Shown: positions 26,973-38,966, numbered from the stretch's first letter. The stretch: DNA of 64,000 nucleotides from Paraurantiacibacter namhicola (GCF_001687545.1 NZ_CP016545.1:1287001-1351000), one strand, 5' to 3'. Numbers and translations: made by a program. Notes: generated by a model from the sequence alone, not told the origin.

Positions 26973-27029
26973 AAACACTCCATCCGGTATCGTGATGCCA
27001 TCATTGGTGAAGGGCTTTTGTCCTCCTCT

Positions 27030-27102
27030 CGCTCACCCTGAGCCTGCCTGAAGGGTACTGTTGGCCTCGTGCCAGCATGCTTCGACAGGCTCAGCATGAG
27101 CG
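27030..27102. repeat. Inverted repeat, CGCTCACCCTGAGCCTG type
   Basis: CGCTCACCCTGAGCCTG at 27030-27046 and the reversed CAGGCTCAGCATGAGCG at 27086-27102 form a stem with two mismatches. The CTTCGACAGGCTCAG motif is common in sphingomonad spacers. Confidence 0.65.
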
Positions 27103-27154
27103 GTGTGGTTGGATGACAGGCCTTCCGCCGCAAACGGTGAAGAGAAAGAAGTCT

Positions 27155-27526
27155 ATGCCGACGATCAACCAGCTGGTCCGCAAGGGCCGCGTTCCGCAGA
27201 AGGCCAAGAGCAAGGTCCCTGCGATGGAACAGAACCCGCAAAAGCGCGGTGTCTGCACCCGTGTCTATACGACCACCCCGAAGAAGCCGAACTCCGCATT
27301 GCGCAAGGTTGCCAAGGTGCGCCTGACCAATGGCCGCGAAGTCATCAGCTACATCCCGGGTGAAGGTCACAACCTGCAGGAACACTCCGTGGTGCTGATC
27401 CGCGGCGGCCGTGTGCGCGACCTTCCGGGTGTGCGTTACCACGTGCTGCGCGGCGTGCTCGACACGCAGGGCGTGAAGGACCGCAGGCAGTCCCGTTCGA
27501 AGTACGGCGCCAAGCGGCCCAAATAA
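27155..27526 (+). CDS. rpsL: 30S ribosomal protein S12
   Basis: Protein of 123 aa, first gene of the str cluster. The start [10 protein letters not shown] matches the family. [12 protein letters not shown] (Lys43-Lys44 region) is canonical, but the second decoding-site loop reads [14 protein letters not shown] with Arg88 where E. coli has Lys (position 87 of the mature chain). Located at the A-site decoding centre of the 30S subunit. Confidence 0.97.
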   Translation: MPTINQLVRKGRVPQKAKSKVPAMEQNPQKRGVCTRVYTTTPKKPNSALRKVAKVRLTNGREVISYIPGEGHNLQEHSVVLIRGGRVRDLPGVRYHVLRGVLDTQGVKDRRQSRSKYGAKRPK

Positions 27527-27567
27527 TGGGTGCGCCCTCGGCGTCCGCCGAGGGCTACGGCACCGGC

Positions 27568-27723
27568 CCGCTCCCCCACCCGACCACCCAAGGCATCGTC
27601 CGCAAGGATGGTCGGGTGGGGAAGCGAGCCGGAGCCAGCAAGGTTTAACCGCGGAGCCGGCCCACTCCCCCACCCGGACGCCCTTACGAGGGGATCCTTT
27701 GGGTGGCCGGGTGGGGGAGTGGG
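27568..27723. repeat. Two palindromic elements with CTCCCCCACCCG arms between rpsL and rpsG
   Basis: Element 1: CTCCCCCACCCGACCA (27571) pairs with GGTCGGGTGGGGAAG (27610). Element 2: CCCACTCCCCCACCCGG (27661) pairs exactly with CCGGGTGGGGGAGTGGG (27707-27723). They separate two genes that are usually tightly coupled. They could form strong RNA stems within the str transcript. Confidence 0.7.
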
Positions 27724-27779
27724 CTGGAGCCGCAAGCCCCGACGGAGGTCGGGGCGCTACTCCGAAGGAGTTTAGTAGA

Positions 27780-28250
27780 ATGTCACGTCGTCGTCGCCCA
27801 GAGAAGCGCGAAATCCTGCCCGATCCCAAGTTCGGGGATGTGGTGCTGTCCAAGTTCATGAACAATTTGATGTATGACGGGAAGAAGTCGACCGCCGAAC
27901 GTATCGTTTACGGTGCGCTCGACACGGTCGAGGCGAAGGCCAAGGCCGATCCCGTGCAGATGTTCCACGATGCGCTGCAGAACATTGCACCGCAGGTGGA
28001 AGTGCGCAGCCGCCGCGTTGGTGGTGCCACGTACCAGGTGCCGGTCGAGGTTCGCCCCGAGCGTGCCCAGGCCCTGGCCATCCGCTGGCTGATCGGTGCG
28101 GCCCGCGGCCGTGCGGAAACGACCATGTCGGCCCGTCTCTCGGGCGAGCTGATGGATGCGGCCAACAATCGCGGCAATGCCGTGAAGAAGCGCGAAGACA
28201 CGCACCGCATGGCGGACGCGAACCGCGCCTTCTCGCACTATCGCTGGTAG
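27780..28250 (+). CDS. rpsG: 30S ribosomal protein S7
   Basis: Protein of 156 aa, the short (non-extended) form. [20 protein letters not shown] opens it and [14 protein letters not shown] is the rRNA-binding hairpin. It nucleates assembly of the 30S head and is a translational repressor of the str operon in E. coli. It lies 253 nt after rpsL, an unusually long gap filled by palindromes. Confidence 0.97.
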   Translation: MSRRRRPEKREILPDPKFGDVVLSKFMNNLMYDGKKSTAERIVYGALDTVEAKAKADPVQMFHDALQNIAPQVEVRSRRVGGATYQVPVEVRPERAQALAIRWLIGAARGRAETTMSARLSGELMDAANNRGNAVKKREDTHRMADANRAFSHYRW

Positions 28251-28283
28251 GATTGGCATGAAGGCCTAGAATGTCCGGACCGG

Positions 28284-28305
28284 GTGCAGGGGAGGCGTCC
28301 TGCAC
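28284..28305 (+). promoter_or_regulatory. Hairpin in the rpsG-fusA spacer
   Basis: GTGCAGG (28284-28290) pairs with CCTGCAC (28299-28305). The spacer before fusA is 177 nt and shows no T-run after the stem, so this is more likely a processing or regulatory stem than a terminator. Confidence 0.35.
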
Positions 28306-28427
28306 GTTATTGGCAACACGTCCGTCCTCCGTTGCCACCGGTTCGTCTTTCCCGGCCTTCAAGCTGTCACATCACTGACTATATGGGGCGAGAGATTGCT
28401 CGACCCCCGAACCGCAAGGAATTGATT

Positions 28428-30560
<2,133 letters not shown>

Positions 30561-30652
30561 GGACTGGCGAGCGTTTAGGGGCGGCGCCTGATTCCGCAGG
30601 GCCGTCCTCTCCAGCGGAAAATCAATTCTGATAGACAGAGGTTATTTGAAAA

Positions 30653-31828
30653 ATGGCTAAGGAAAAATTCGAGCGGAACAAGCCGCACTGCAACATCGGC
30701 ACCATCGGTCACGTTGACCATGGCAAGACGACGCTGACGGCCGCGATTACGAAGTGCCAGGGTTCGGCCGTGGACTTCGCCAACATCGACAAGGCTCCGG
30801 AAGAGCGCGAGCGTGGCATCACCATCTCGACCGCTCACGTGGAATACGAAACCGACGCTCGCCACTATGCGCACGTCGATTGCCCGGGCCACGCCGACTA
30901 CGTGAAGAACATGATCACCGGTGCTGCCCAGATGGACGGCGCTATCCTGGTCGTGAACGCCGCTGACGGCCCCATGCCGCAGACGCGCGAGCACATCCTG
31001 CTCGCTCGCCAGGTCGGCGTGCCGGCCCTGGTCGTGTACCTGAACAAGGTCGACCAGGTCGACGACGAGGAAATCCTCGAGCTGGTCGAACTGGAAGTGC
31101 GTGAACTGCTCTCCAGCTACGACTTCGACGGTGACAACATTCCGATCGTCAAGGGTTCCGCCCTGGCCGCTCTGGAAGGCCGCGATCCGGAAATCGGCGA
31201 AAACTCCATCAAGGAACTGATGGATGCTGTCGACAACCACATCCCGCAGCCCGAGCGTCCGGTTGACCAGAACTTCCTGATGCCGATCGAAGACGTGTTC
31301 TCGATCTCTGGCCGTGGTACGGTTGTGACCGGTCGCATCGAAACCGGCGTCGTGAACGTCGGTGACGAAGTCGAAATCGTCGGCATCAAGGACACTTCCA
31401 AGACCACCGTTACCGGTGTGGAAATGTTCCGCAAGCTGCTCGATCGCGGTGAAGCAGGCGACAACATCGGCGCCCTGATCCGCGGCGTGGGCCGTGAAGA
31501 AGTCGAGCGTGGCCAGGTTCTGGCCAAGCCGGGTTCGGTTACGCCGCACACCGACTTCAGCGCCGAAGTCTACGTCCTGTCCAAGGACGAAGGCGGCCGT
31601 CACACGCCGTTCTTCGCCAACTACCGTCCGCAGTTCTACTTCCGCACGACCGACGTGACGGGCGAAGTGGTCCTGCCGGAAGGCACCGAAATGGTGATGC
31701 CGGGCGACAACGTGACGATCGACGTCAAGCTGATCGCACCGATCGCCATGGACGAAGGTCTGCGCTTCGCAATCCGCGAAGGCGGCCGCACCGTCGGCTC
31801 CGGCGTTGTGTCGAAGATCTCCAAGTAA
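30653..31828 (+). CDS. tuf: Elongation factor Tu
   Basis: Delivers aminoacyl-tRNA to the ribosome; 391 aa. P-loop [21 protein letters not shown], and domains II-III complete. After TLTAAIT the helix-A end and switch I loop read [18 protein letters not shown], about five residues shorter than in E. coli EF-Tu and other homologues I can recall. A strong terminator follows. No second tuf copy is in the window. Confidence 0.97.
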   Translation: MAKEKFERNKPHCNIGTIGHVDHGKTTLTAAITKCQGSAVDFANIDKAPEERERGITISTAHVEYETDARHYAHVDCPGHADYVKNMITGAAQMDGAILVVNAADGPMPQTREHILLARQVGVPALVVYLNKVDQVDDEEILELVELEVRELLSSYDFDGDNIPIVKGSALAALEGRDPEIGENSIKELMDAVDNHIPQPERPVDQNFLMPIEDVFSISGRGTVVTGRIETGVVNVGDEVEIVGIKDTSKTTVTGVEMFRKLLDRGEAGDNIGALIRGVGREEVERGQVLAKPGSVTPHTDFSAEVYVLSKDEGGRHTPFFANYRPQFYFRTTDVTGEVVLPEGTEMVMPGDNVTIDVKLIAPIAMDEGLRFAIREGGRTVGSGVVSKISK

Positions 31829-31857
31829 TCTTCGCACGGTTCGCCGTGAAAAGCTTC

Positions 31858-31898
31858 GGGCCCGCTCCTCGCAAAGAGGGGCGGGCCCTTCGCATTTT
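31858..31898 (+). terminator. Intrinsic terminator after tuf
   Basis: GGGCCCGCTCCTC (31858-31870) pairs with GAGGGGCGGGCCC (31876-31888) with one G-U, followed by TTCGCATTTT. It separates the str operon from the S10 operon. Confidence 0.8.
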
Positions 31899-31973
31899 AT
31901 GGAGGCTGGCCACACTTACGCACGGCTCACCGCATGAAATCGGCCGGTTCTTCGGATTGGCAGTTTTCGGGGG

Positions 31974-32002
31974 TTGTCACATGCAGGGATGCCCCGTATA
32001 GG
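31974..32002 (+). promoter_or_regulatory. Candidate S10-operon promoter
   Basis: TTGTCA (31974-31979) and TATAGG (31997-32002) are separated by exactly 17 nt, close to the sigma-70 consensus. The site lies between the tuf terminator and rpsJ. Confidence 0.5.
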
Positions 32003-32014
32003 CCCGCCAACGAA

Positions 32015-32100
32015 ACGGAGATTCGTCTCTGTTGCAACGAATTTGGTGAAGGCCGCCCGTTCCGGGAAACCGGGCAAAGCGGGGCGGGCCTTTCTTTTTT
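32015..32100 (+). promoter_or_regulatory. S10 leader: UUCG hairpin and terminator-like hairpin
   Basis: ACGGAGA-TTCG-TCTCTGT (32015-32032) is a stem with a UUCG tetraloop. A GC-rich stem from GGCCGCCCG (32051) to GGGGCGGGCC (32081-32090) follows, with TTTCTTTTTT directly after it. A terminator downstream of the promoter and upstream of rpsJ implies attenuation or a short leader RNA. In E. coli the S10 leader is bound by L4; this leader has a different architecture. Confidence 0.5.
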
Positions 32101-32147
32101 TGCGGGTTGTAAAAGGCTCGCTTGGCTCTTTCGCATCGGTGTAGGAA

Positions 32148-32459
32148 ATGGAAGCTCAGAATATCCGCATTCGCCTCAAGGCGTTCGATCATCGCGTTCT
32201 CGACCAGGCAACTGGCGAAATTGCGGAGACCGCCCGCCGGACGGGTGCTCTTATTCGTGGCCCCATTCCCCTTCCGACGCGCATCGAGAAGTTCACCGTG
32301 AACCGCGGCCCGCACATCGACAAGAAGTCGCGCGAGCAGTTCGAGGTGCGCACCTACAAGCGGCTGCTCGATATCGTGCAGCCTAACGCCCAGACCGTGG
32401 ACGCGCTGATGAAGCTCGACCTGGCAGCTGGCGTGAACGTCGAGATCAAGTTGGCTTGA
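32148..32459 (+). CDS. rpsJ: 30S ribosomal protein S10
   Basis: Protein of 103 aa, the same length as E. coli S10. [15 protein letters not shown] and [20 protein letters not shown] are intact (NusE function included). First gene of the S10 operon. A 185-nt spacer then precedes rplC. Confidence 0.97.
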   Translation: MEAQNIRIRLKAFDHRVLDQATGEIAETARRTGALIRGPIPLPTRIEKFTVNRGPHIDKKSREQFEVRTYKRLLDIVQPNAQTVDALMKLDLAAGVNVEIKLA

Positions 32460-32644
32460 TTTCGGCGCGGGCCTGAAGGCTCGCGAACAAGGGATACCTC
32501 CGGTCCATCGGCCGGGCAGCGTCCCCCGTCTCGCCTCTCCCGCAAGGGGTGGCACTTTATCAGCCCGGACGGGGCGACGCATGACAATCGGGCTGGCAAG
32601 CACTCGGGGATGGTCCTCGCGTGCCTCTGTAAGGAGATTGGATC

Positions 32645-33505
32645 ATGCGCACTGGCGTGATCGCGAAAAAAGTCGGGATGACCCGCCTGTTCCAGGAAGA
32701 TGGCCGGCACGTGCCCGTCACCGTCCTGGCGCTTGAAGGTTGTCAGGTGACTGCCCACCGTACCCAGGATCGTGACGGCTACGTCGCCCTGCAGGTCGGT
32801 TCCGGCGAAGCGAAACACAAGAATGTCAACAAGCCGCAGCGCGAAGCTTTCGCGAAGGCTGAGGTTGGCCTGAAGCAGAAGGTCGCGGAATTCCGCCTCG
32901 AAGACGAGGAAGCCCTGCTTCCCGTCGGCGCCACGATCACTGCTGACCACTTCATCGCCGGCCAGATGGTCGACGTGACCGGCCACACGCAGGGCAAGGG
33001 CTTTGCCGGCGCCATGAAGCGTTGGGGCTTCGGCGGTCTGCGCGCCACGCACGGCGTGTCCGTCAGCCACCGTTCGCACGGCTCGACCGGTAACCGCCAG
33101 GATCCGGGCAAGGTCTTCAAGAACAAGAAGATGGCCGGCCACATGGGCGACCGTCAGCGCACCCAGCAGAACCTGGAAATCGTCCGCACGGACGCCGATC
33201 GCGGCTTGCTGTTCGTCAAGGGTTCGGTCCCTGGCTCCAAGAACAGCTGGATGATCGTGAAGGATGCGGTGAAGGTTCCGCTTCCCGAAGGTGTCCCTTT
33301 CCCCGGTGCGATGCGTCGCAACGCCGATGAAACCGCATCCGAAGATGCGACGCCCGGCCTGGTCGAAAGCGCCGCCGAGCACGAAGTGAACCCCGAAGTC
33401 TCCGCCGAGCAGCAGCAGAAGCTTGCTACCGAGCAGGACGCCGGTGTCGGCACCTCCAGCGGTACCCCCGCTGCTGATGCCAATGACAAGAACGAGGAAG
33501 GCTGA
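32645..33505 (+). CDS. rplC: 50S ribosomal protein L3 with acidic C-terminal extension
   Basis: Protein of 286 aa versus about 209 in E. coli. The core is standard ([16 protein letters not shown], and [20 protein letters not shown] at the peptidyl-transferase tip). From about residue 220 an extra tail of about 65 residues is Glu/Asp/Ala/Gln-rich ([18 protein letters not shown].. ending NDKNEEG), probably disordered. Confidence 0.97.
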   Translation: MRTGVIAKKVGMTRLFQEDGRHVPVTVLALEGCQVTAHRTQDRDGYVALQVGSGEAKHKNVNKPQREAFAKAEVGLKQKVAEFRLEDEEALLPVGATITADHFIAGQMVDVTGHTQGKGFAGAMKRWGFGGLRATHGVSVSHRSHGSTGNRQDPGKVFKNKKMAGHMGDRQRTQQNLEIVRTDADRGLLFVKGSVPGSKNSWMIVKDAVKVPLPEGVPFPGAMRRNADETASEDATPGLVESAAEHEVNPEVSAEQQQKLATEQDAGVGTSSGTPAADANDKNEEG

Positions 33506-33510
33506 TCGCC

Positions 33511-34134
33511 ATGAAGGTGAAGGTCCAGAAACTAGACGGCAAGGCGTCCGGCGACATCGAACTGAACGATGCCATCTTTGGTGTCGAGCCGCGCGCAGAC
33601 ATCCTGCACCGCGTTGTGACGTGGCAGCTGGAAAACCGCCGCGCCACGGCGCGTCCGACGCGTGAGCGTTCGGACGTCAACCGCACCGGCAAGAAGCACG
33701 GGCCCCAGAAGGGTTCGGGCGGCGCTCGCCACGGTGACCGCGGCGCTCCGATCTTTATCGGCGGCGGTAAGGCTCACGGTGCCCGCAAGCGTGACTTCGA
33801 GCAGCAGCTCAACAAGAAGATCCGTGCACTCGGCCTGAAGATGGCCCTGTCCAGCAAGGCGAAGGACGGTCTCGTGGTCGTCGACAGCCTGGAGCTGAAG
33901 GACGCCAAGACGAAGGCCCTCAAGGGTCAGTTCGAAAAGGCTGGCCTCAGCGGCAAGGTCCTCGTGATCGACGGCGAAGACGTGGCAGACGGCTTCCGCA
34001 AGGCATCCGCCAACCTGCCGGGCGTCAACGTCCTGCCGGCCATGGGCGCCAACGTCTACGACATCCTGAAGCATGACACGCTGGTCCTGACCAAGGCCGC
34101 TGTCGAAAAACTGGAGGCGCGTTTCAATGGCTAA
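33511..34134 (+). CDS. rplD: 50S ribosomal protein L4
   Basis: Protein of 207 aa. The long loop that lines the exit tunnel is clear ([30 protein letters not shown] region). In E. coli L4 represses its own operon through the leader. It overlaps rplW by 8 nt. Confidence 0.97.
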   Translation: MKVKVQKLDGKASGDIELNDAIFGVEPRADILHRVVTWQLENRRATARPTRERSDVNRTGKKHGPQKGSGGARHGDRGAPIFIGGGKAHGARKRDFEQQLNKKIRALGLKMALSSKAKDGLVVVDSLELKDAKTKALKGQFEKAGLSGKVLVIDGEDVADGFRKASANLPGVNVLPAMGANVYDILKHDTLVLTKAAVEKLEARFNG

Positions 34135-34435
34135 GAAGCAGGAAGTGGACGCGCGCCACTACGACGTGGTTCTGGCACCGCACATCACCGAGAAGTCGAC
34201 GCTGCTCTCCGAGCATAACGCAGTCGTCTTCAAGGTGTCCGGCGATGCCACGAAGCCCGCGATCAAGGAAGCGGTCGAAGCCATCTTCGATGTGAACGTC
34301 ACCGGCGTGAACACCGTTGTCGTGAAGGGCAAGACCAAGCGCTGGCGGGGCAAGCCCTACAAGCGCACTGACATGAAAAAGGCGATCGTGACGCTGGCCG
34401 AAGGCCAGTCCATCGACGTCACCAGCGGTATCTGA
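34127..34435 (+). CDS. rplW: 50S ribosomal protein L23
   Basis: Protein of 102 aa at the tunnel exit, docking site for SRP and trigger factor. [21 protein letters not shown] and the loop [15 protein letters not shown] are typical. Start overlaps the rplD end. Confidence 0.97.
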   Translation: MAKKQEVDARHYDVVLAPHITEKSTLLSEHNAVVFKVSGDATKPAIKEAVEAIFDVNVTGVNTVVVKGKTKRWRGKPYKRTDMKKAIVTLAEGQSIDVTSGI

Positions 34436-34448
34436 GGCGGCTAGAACA

Positions 34449-35285
34449 ATGGCACTCAAGAACTACAAACCGACAAGTCCCGCCCGTCGCGGCCTTGTCC
34501 TGGTCGACAAGACCGGTCTCTGGAAAGGGAAGCCGGAAAAGTCTCTGACCGAGGGCAAGCGCAAGACCGGTGGTCGCAACAACAAGGGCCACGTGACTTC
34601 GCGCGGCATCGGCGGCGGTCACAAGCAGAAGTACCGCTATGTCGACTTCAAGCGTCGCAAGTGGGACGTGGAAGGCACCGTGGAGCGGATCGAATACGAT
34701 CCCAACCGCACCGCTTTTATCGCACTCGTCAAGTATGACGACGGCGAGATCGCCTACATCCTGGCTCCGCAGCGTGTTGCCGAAGGCGACAAGGTCGTGG
34801 CCGGCGAGAAGGTCGACGTGAAGCCGGGCAATGCGATGCTGCTCAGCCAGATGCCGGTCGGCACCATCTGCCACAATGTGGAGATGAAGCCGGGCAAGGG
34901 TGGCCAGATCGCCCGTTCGGCAGGCACTTACGTGCAGCTGGTCGGTCGCGATCGCGGCATGGTCATCGTCCGCCTGAACAGCGGTGAACAGCGCTACATC
35001 CGTGGCGAATGCATGGGTACGGTTGGCGCGGTCTCGAACCCCGACAACCAGAACCAGAACTTCGGCAAGGCAGGCCGCACCCGCTGGAAGGGGCGCAAGC
35101 CCCTGACGCGCGGCGTGGCCAAGAACCCGGTCGACCACCCGCACGGTGGTGGTGAAGGCCGCACCAGCGGTGGCCGTCATCCGGTTACCCCGTGGGGCAA
35201 GCCGACCAAGGGCGCCCGCACCCGCAAGAACAAGCAGACGGACAAGATGATCATCCGTTCGCGCCACGCGAAGAAGAAGAGGTAA
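34449..35285 (+). CDS. rplB: 50S ribosomal protein L2
   Basis: Protein of 278 aa. [15 protein letters not shown] opens it, and the conserved C-terminal peptidyl-transferase segment [18 protein letters not shown] is intact. Seven nt precede rpsS. Confidence 0.97.
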   Translation: MALKNYKPTSPARRGLVLVDKTGLWKGKPEKSLTEGKRKTGGRNNKGHVTSRGIGGGHKQKYRYVDFKRRKWDVEGTVERIEYDPNRTAFIALVKYDDGEIAYILAPQRVAEGDKVVAGEKVDVKPGNAMLLSQMPVGTICHNVEMKPGKGGQIARSAGTYVQLVGRDRGMVIVRLNSGEQRYIRGECMGTVGAVSNPDNQNQNFGKAGRTRWKGRKPLTRGVAKNPVDHPHGGGEGRTSGGRHPVTPWGKPTKGARTRKNKQTDKMIIRSRHAKKKR

Positions 35286-35291
35286 GACACG

Positions 35292-35567
35292 ATGGCACGT
35301 TCCGTCTGGAAAGGTCCTTTCGTCGAGCTCAGCCTTCTGAAGAAGGCGCAGGAGCAGCAGGAAGCCAACAATTCGAAGCCGATCAAGACCTGGTCGCGCC
35401 GCTCGACCATCCTGCCCGATTTCGTCGGCCTGACGTTCAACGTCTACAATGGCCACAAATTCGTGCCGGTTTCGGTCAACGAGGAAATGGTCGGTCACAA
35501 GCTCGGTGAATTCGCGCCCACGCGCAGCTTCCCGGGTCACGCTGCCGACAAGAAGGGTAAGCGCTGA
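35292..35567 (+). CDS. rpsS: 30S ribosomal protein S19
   Basis: Protein of 91 aa with [19 protein letters not shown] and the conserved [13 protein letters not shown]. Stop and the next start share a base (TGATG). Confidence 0.97.
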   Translation: MARSVWKGPFVELSLLKKAQEQQEANNSKPIKTWSRRSTILPDFVGLTFNVYNGHKFVPVSVNEEMVGHKLGEFAPTRSFPGHAADKKGKR

Positions 35568-35944
35568 TGAGCAAGCAGAAAGCTCCCCGCCGCGTCGCCG
35601 ATAACGAGGCTCTGGCCGTAGGCACCACGATCCGTGGTTCCGCGCAGAAGCTGAACCTCGTTGCCGCGCTGATCCGCGGCCGCAAGGTGGAAGAGGCGAT
35701 GAACATCCTCTCCTTCTCCAAGCGGGCGATGGCCAAGGACGCGCAGAAGGTGCTCGCATCCGCGATCGCCAATGCGGAAAACAACCACGACCTGGATGTG
35801 GACGCGCTCGTCGTGGCCGAAGCCAGTGTCGGCAAGTCGATCACCATGAAGCGGTTCGCCACGCGCGGCCGCGGCAAGTCCACGCGCATCCTGAAGCCGT
35901 TCAGCCGGCTGCGGATCGTCGTGCGCGAGCAGGAAGAGGCGTAA
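35567..35944 (+). CDS. rplV: 50S ribosomal protein L22
   Basis: Protein of 125 aa, slightly longer than E. coli at the N-terminus. The exit-tunnel beta-hairpin is [20 protein letters not shown]. Translationally coupled to rpsS. Confidence 0.96.
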   Translation: MSKQKAPRRVADNEALAVGTTIRGSAQKLNLVAALIRGRKVEEAMNILSFSKRAMAKDAQKVLASAIANAENNHDLDVDALVVAEASVGKSITMKRFATRGRGKSTRILKPFSRLRIVVREQEEA

Positions 35945-35945
35945 G

Positions 35946-36641
35946 ATGGGCCAGAAGAGCAATCCGATCGGTCTGCGCCTGCAGATCAACCGCACCTGGG
36001 ACAGCCGCTGGTACGCCGAAGGGCGCGACTATGCGCAGCTGCTCAAGGAAGACATCGAGATCCGCAAGTTCATCATCAAGTCGCTGCCGCAGGCCGCGAT
36101 TTCCAAGGTGGTGATCGAGCGTCCGGCCAAGCTGTGCCGCGTCTCCATCTATGCTGCACGCCCTGGCGTGATCATCGGCAAGAAGGGCGCCGACATCGAG
36201 AAGCTGCGCTCCAAGCTGTCGCAGATGACCAGCAGCGAAGTGAAGCTGAACATCGTCGAGATCCGCAAGCCGGAAATCGACGCCAAGCTCGTCGCCCAGG
36301 GTATCGCCGACCAGCTGATCCGCCGCGTGGCTTTCCGCCGTGCGATGAAGCGCGCCATGCAGTCTGCCCTGCGTCTGGGTGCCGAAGGCATCAAGATCGT
36401 TTGCGGCGGCCGTCTCGGCGGTGCCGAAATCGCCCGTGTCGAACAGTATCGCGAAGGCCGCGTGCCGCTTCACACCCTGCGTGCCAACATCGATTATGCC
36501 GAAGCCGAGGCGCTGACCGCCTATGGCATCATCGGCATCAAGGTGTGGGTCTTCAAGGGTGAGATCCTCGGCCACGACCCGACCGCGCAGGACCGTCTGA
36601 TGATGGAATCGCAGACCTCCGGCGTGCGCCCGGCTCGCTGA
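35946..36641 (+). CDS. rpsC: 30S ribosomal protein S3
   Basis: Protein of 231 aa. KH domain with [15 protein letters not shown], then the S3 C-terminal domain ([13 protein letters not shown]..). Begins 1 nt after rplV. Confidence 0.97.
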   Translation: MGQKSNPIGLRLQINRTWDSRWYAEGRDYAQLLKEDIEIRKFIIKSLPQAAISKVVIERPAKLCRVSIYAARPGVIIGKKGADIEKLRSKLSQMTSSEVKLNIVEIRKPEIDAKLVAQGIADQLIRRVAFRRAMKRAMQSALRLGAEGIKIVCGGRLGGAEIARVEQYREGRVPLHTLRANIDYAEAEALTAYGIIGIKVWVFKGEILGHDPTAQDRLMMESQTSGVRPAR

Positions 36642-36662
36642 TTGCAGGATTAGGAAAGAACC

Positions 36663-37094
36663 ATGCTGCAACCGAAGAAAACCAAGTACCGCAAGGCGTT
36701 CAAGGGCAAGATCCATGGAACGGCCAAGGGCGGCACGGACCTGAATTTCGGGTCCTACGGCCTCAAGGCTCTCGAGCCGGAGCGTATCACTGCGCGCCAG
36801 ATCGAAGCGGCTCGCCGTGCCATCACCCGCCACATCCGGCGCCAGGGTCGTCTCTGGATCCGCGTGTTCCCGGACGTGCCCGTGTCCAAGAAACCGGCCG
36901 AAGTCCGTCAGGGTAAGGGCAAGGGTTCCGTTGAATTCTGGGCCGCCCGCGTGAAGCCGGGTCGGATCCTGTTCGAACTGGACGGCGTTCCGGGTCCGCT
37001 GGCTGCCGAAGCATTCAGCCGCGCGGCCATGAAACTGCCGATCAAGACCAAGGTCGTGGCACGCCTCGGCGACACGAGCCACCTGGAGGGCTGA
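36663..37094 (+). CDS. rplP: 50S ribosomal protein L16
   Basis: Protein of 143 aa. [20 protein letters not shown] and the conserved [20 protein letters not shown] lie near the A-site finger and A-tRNA elbow. Begins 21 nt after rpsC. Confidence 0.97.
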   Translation: MLQPKKTKYRKAFKGKIHGTAKGGTDLNFGSYGLKALEPERITARQIEAARRAITRHIRRQGRLWIRVFPDVPVSKKPAEVRQGKGKGSVEFWAARVKPGRILFELDGVPGPLAAEAFSRAAMKLPIKTKVVARLGDTSHLEG

Positions 37095-37096
37095 CG

Positions 37097-37300
37097 ATGA
37101 GCAAGATCGAAGACCTGCGGACCAAGTCCGACGACCAGCTGTCCGAACAGCTGACCGAATTGAAGCGCGAGCAGTTCAACCTGCGTTTCCAGGCGGCCAC
37201 CAACCAGCTCGAGGGTCCGTCCCGCGTGAAGGAAGTGCGTCGCCAGATCGCCCGCATCAAGACGCTGCAGACCGAGCGTGCTGCGGCGGAAAAGGCCTGA
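37097..37300 (+). CDS. rpmC: 50S ribosomal protein L29
   Basis: Protein of 67 aa: two-helix hairpin with [17 protein letters not shown] as the family signature. Two nt after rplP. Confidence 0.95.
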   Translation: MSKIEDLRTKSDDQLSEQLTELKREQFNLRFQAATNQLEGPSRVKEVRRQIARIKTLQTERAAAEKA

Positions 37301-37310
37301 GGAGCAGACA

Positions 37311-37607
37311 ATGCCCAAACGTATCCTGACCGGGACTGTCACCTCCGACAAGACCGACAAGACTGTCACCGTGCTGGTGGAGCGCAAGGTCAAGCACCCG
37401 CTCTACGGCAAGATCATTCGCCGTTCGAAGAAGTACCATGCCCATGACGAGGCAAATGAGTACGTGATCGGCGACGAGGTCCGCATCGAGGAAACCAAGC
37501 CGGTTTCCAAGACCAAGACCTGGAAGGTGATCGATCGGGTCAAGGCAAGCCGTGGCGAAGAGGTCGAAGCCGATCTCGAAGTCGAAGCAGCCACCCCCGG
37601 TAACTGA
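37311..37607 (+). CDS. rpsQ: 30S ribosomal protein S17
   Basis: Protein of 98 aa from [10 protein letters not shown]; the upstream in-frame Met overlaps rpmC and is not used. OB-fold with [20 protein letters not shown]. The C-terminus has an extra acidic tail ([17 protein letters not shown]). Last gene of the S10 block. Confidence 0.96.
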   Translation: MPKRILTGTVTSDKTDKTVTVLVERKVKHPLYGKIIRRSKKYHAHDEANEYVIGDEVRIEETKPVSKTKTWKVIDRVKASRGEEVEADLEVEAATPGN

Positions 37608-37625
37608 ACGAATTGACGTAGGAAC

Positions 37626-37656
37626 TGCCGGGCCCCGCTTCGTGGGCGTCCCGGCA
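37626..37656 (+). promoter_or_regulatory. Hairpin at the S10-spc boundary
   Basis: TGCCGGG and CCCGGCA flank a 17-nt loop in the 72-nt spacer between rpsQ and rplN. No T-run follows. It may be a processing site or attenuator between the two operon blocks. Confidence 0.45.
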
Positions 37657-37679
37657 AGCCAAGAGAAGGAAACGGATCA

Positions 37680-38048
37680 ATGATCCAGATGCAATCCAAT
37701 CTCGACGTCGCGGACAACAGCGGCGCAAAGCGCGTCCAGTGCATCAAGGTACTGGGCGGCTCCAAGCGCCGCACCGCGTCCGTCGGCGACGTGATCGTGG
37801 TTTCCGTGAAGGAAGCCCAGCCGCGCGCTCGCGTGAAGAAGGGCGACGTTCACCGTGCCGTGATCGTGCGCACCCGCAAGGACGTCCGTCGCCCCGACGG
37901 CAGCGTGATCCGCTTCGACGGCAATGCCGCGGTGCTGGTCAACAAGACCGAAGAGCCGATCGGCACGCGTATCTTCGGCCCGGTCGTGCGTGAACTGCGC
38001 GGCAAGGGCTTCATGAAGATCATCTCGCTCGCTCCGGAGGTGCTGTAA
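37680..38048 (+). CDS. rplN: 50S ribosomal protein L14
   Basis: Protein of 122 aa. [20 protein letters not shown] and the C-terminal [20 protein letters not shown] are typical. Stop overlaps the rplX start (TAATG). Confidence 0.97.
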   Translation: MIQMQSNLDVADNSGAKRVQCIKVLGGSKRRTASVGDVIVVSVKEAQPRARVKKGDVHRAVIVRTRKDVRRPDGSVIRFDGNAAVLVNKTEEPIGTRIFGPVVRELRGKGFMKIISLAPEVL

Positions 38049-38368
38049 TGGCCCACGCAAAGATCAAGAAGGGTGACGAAGTCGTAGTCCTGTCCGGCAA
38101 GGACAAGGGCCGCACCGGCACCGTGACCAAGGTCATGCCGAAGGAAGGCAAGGTCGTGGTCGACGGTATCAATGTCGCCGCCCGCCACCGCAAGCCGACG
38201 CAGGAAAACCCGCAGGGCGGTATCGAGCGCAAGCCCGCGCCGATGGCGCTGGGCAAGGTTGCGATTGCCGATCCCAAGGACGGCAAGCCGACCCGCGTTC
38301 GTTTCGAGCTGAAGGACGGCAAGTTCGTCCGCGTGGCCGTGAAATCCGGGGAGACCATCGATGGCTGA
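38048..38368 (+). CDS. rplX: 50S ribosomal protein L24
   Basis: Protein of 106 aa with KOW motif [20 protein letters not shown] and [18 protein letters not shown]. Overlaps rplE by 8 nt. Confidence 0.97.
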   Translation: MAHAKIKKGDEVVVLSGKDKGRTGTVTKVMPKEGKVVVDGINVAARHRKPTQENPQGGIERKPAPMALGKVAIADPKDGKPTRVRFELKDGKFVRVAVKSGETIDG

Positions 38369-38942
38369 TTATACGCCTCGCCTGAAGAAGAAGTACGAGG
38401 ACGAGATCGTCAAGGCGATGACCGAGAAGTTCGGTTACGCCAACCGTCTTGAAGTCCCCAAGCTGGACAAGGTCACGCTCAACATGGGTGTGGGTGAAGC
38501 CAGCCAGGATAAGAAGAAGGTCCAGACGGCTGCCGACGAAATGGAAAAGATTGCTGGCCAGAAGCCGGTGATCACCAAGGCCAAGAAGTCGATCGCCCAG
38601 TTCAAGCTGCGCGAAGGCATGCCGATCGGGTGCAAGGTTACCATGCGCCGCGACCGGATGTTCGAATTCATGGACCGCCTGGTCACCATCGCAATGCCGC
38701 GCATCCGCGACTTCCGGGGCCTCAACCCCAAGTCGTTCGATGGCAATGGCAATTACGCGATGGGCCTGAAGGAGCAGATCATCTTCCCAGAGATCAGCTA
38801 CGACCAGATCGACACCGTGCGTGGCATGGACATCATCGTCACCACAACCGCAAAGACCGACGAAGAAGCGCGCGAATTGCTGCGCCTGTTCGGTTTCCCG
38901 TTCCCGGCTGATGAAGCCGCTGAAGAGAAAGAAGCCGCGTAA
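38361..38942 (+). CDS. rplE: 50S ribosomal protein L5
   Basis: Protein of 193 aa, binds 5S r[21 protein letters not shown] and MRIRDFRGL-like [20 protein letters not shown] are present. A short acidic C-terminal tail ([10 protein letters not shown]) is extra. Confidence 0.97.
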   Translation: MADYTPRLKKKYEDEIVKAMTEKFGYANRLEVPKLDKVTLNMGVGEASQDKKKVQTAADEMEKIAGQKPVITKAKKSIAQFKLREGMPIGCKVTMRRDRMFEFMDRLVTIAMPRIRDFRGLNPKSFDGNGNYAMGLKEQIIFPEISYDQIDTVRGMDIIVTTTAKTDEEARELLRLFGFPFPADEAAEEKEAA

Positions 38943-38966
38943 GCGGCGCAGGAGAGCTTAAGTCCA

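Larger units (their letters stand above)
26629..27154. other. Repeat-filled spacer upstream of rpsL
   Basis: About 525 nt without a gene. It contains GGGGCCTTCG..CGCAAGGCCC (near 26744), the two repeat families listed separately, and presumably the str operon promoter, which I could not place with confidence. Confidence 0.55.

Noticed and set aside
26785-27051. Open frames of 70-88 aa upstream of rpsL
   Set aside because: They coincide with dispersed intergenic repeats and show no protein-like composition or ribosome site.
32001-32008. GGCCCGCC as an antiterminator strand pairing with the S10 leader terminator
   Set aside because: It overlaps the -10 region and would be mostly upstream of the transcription start of the proposed promoter.
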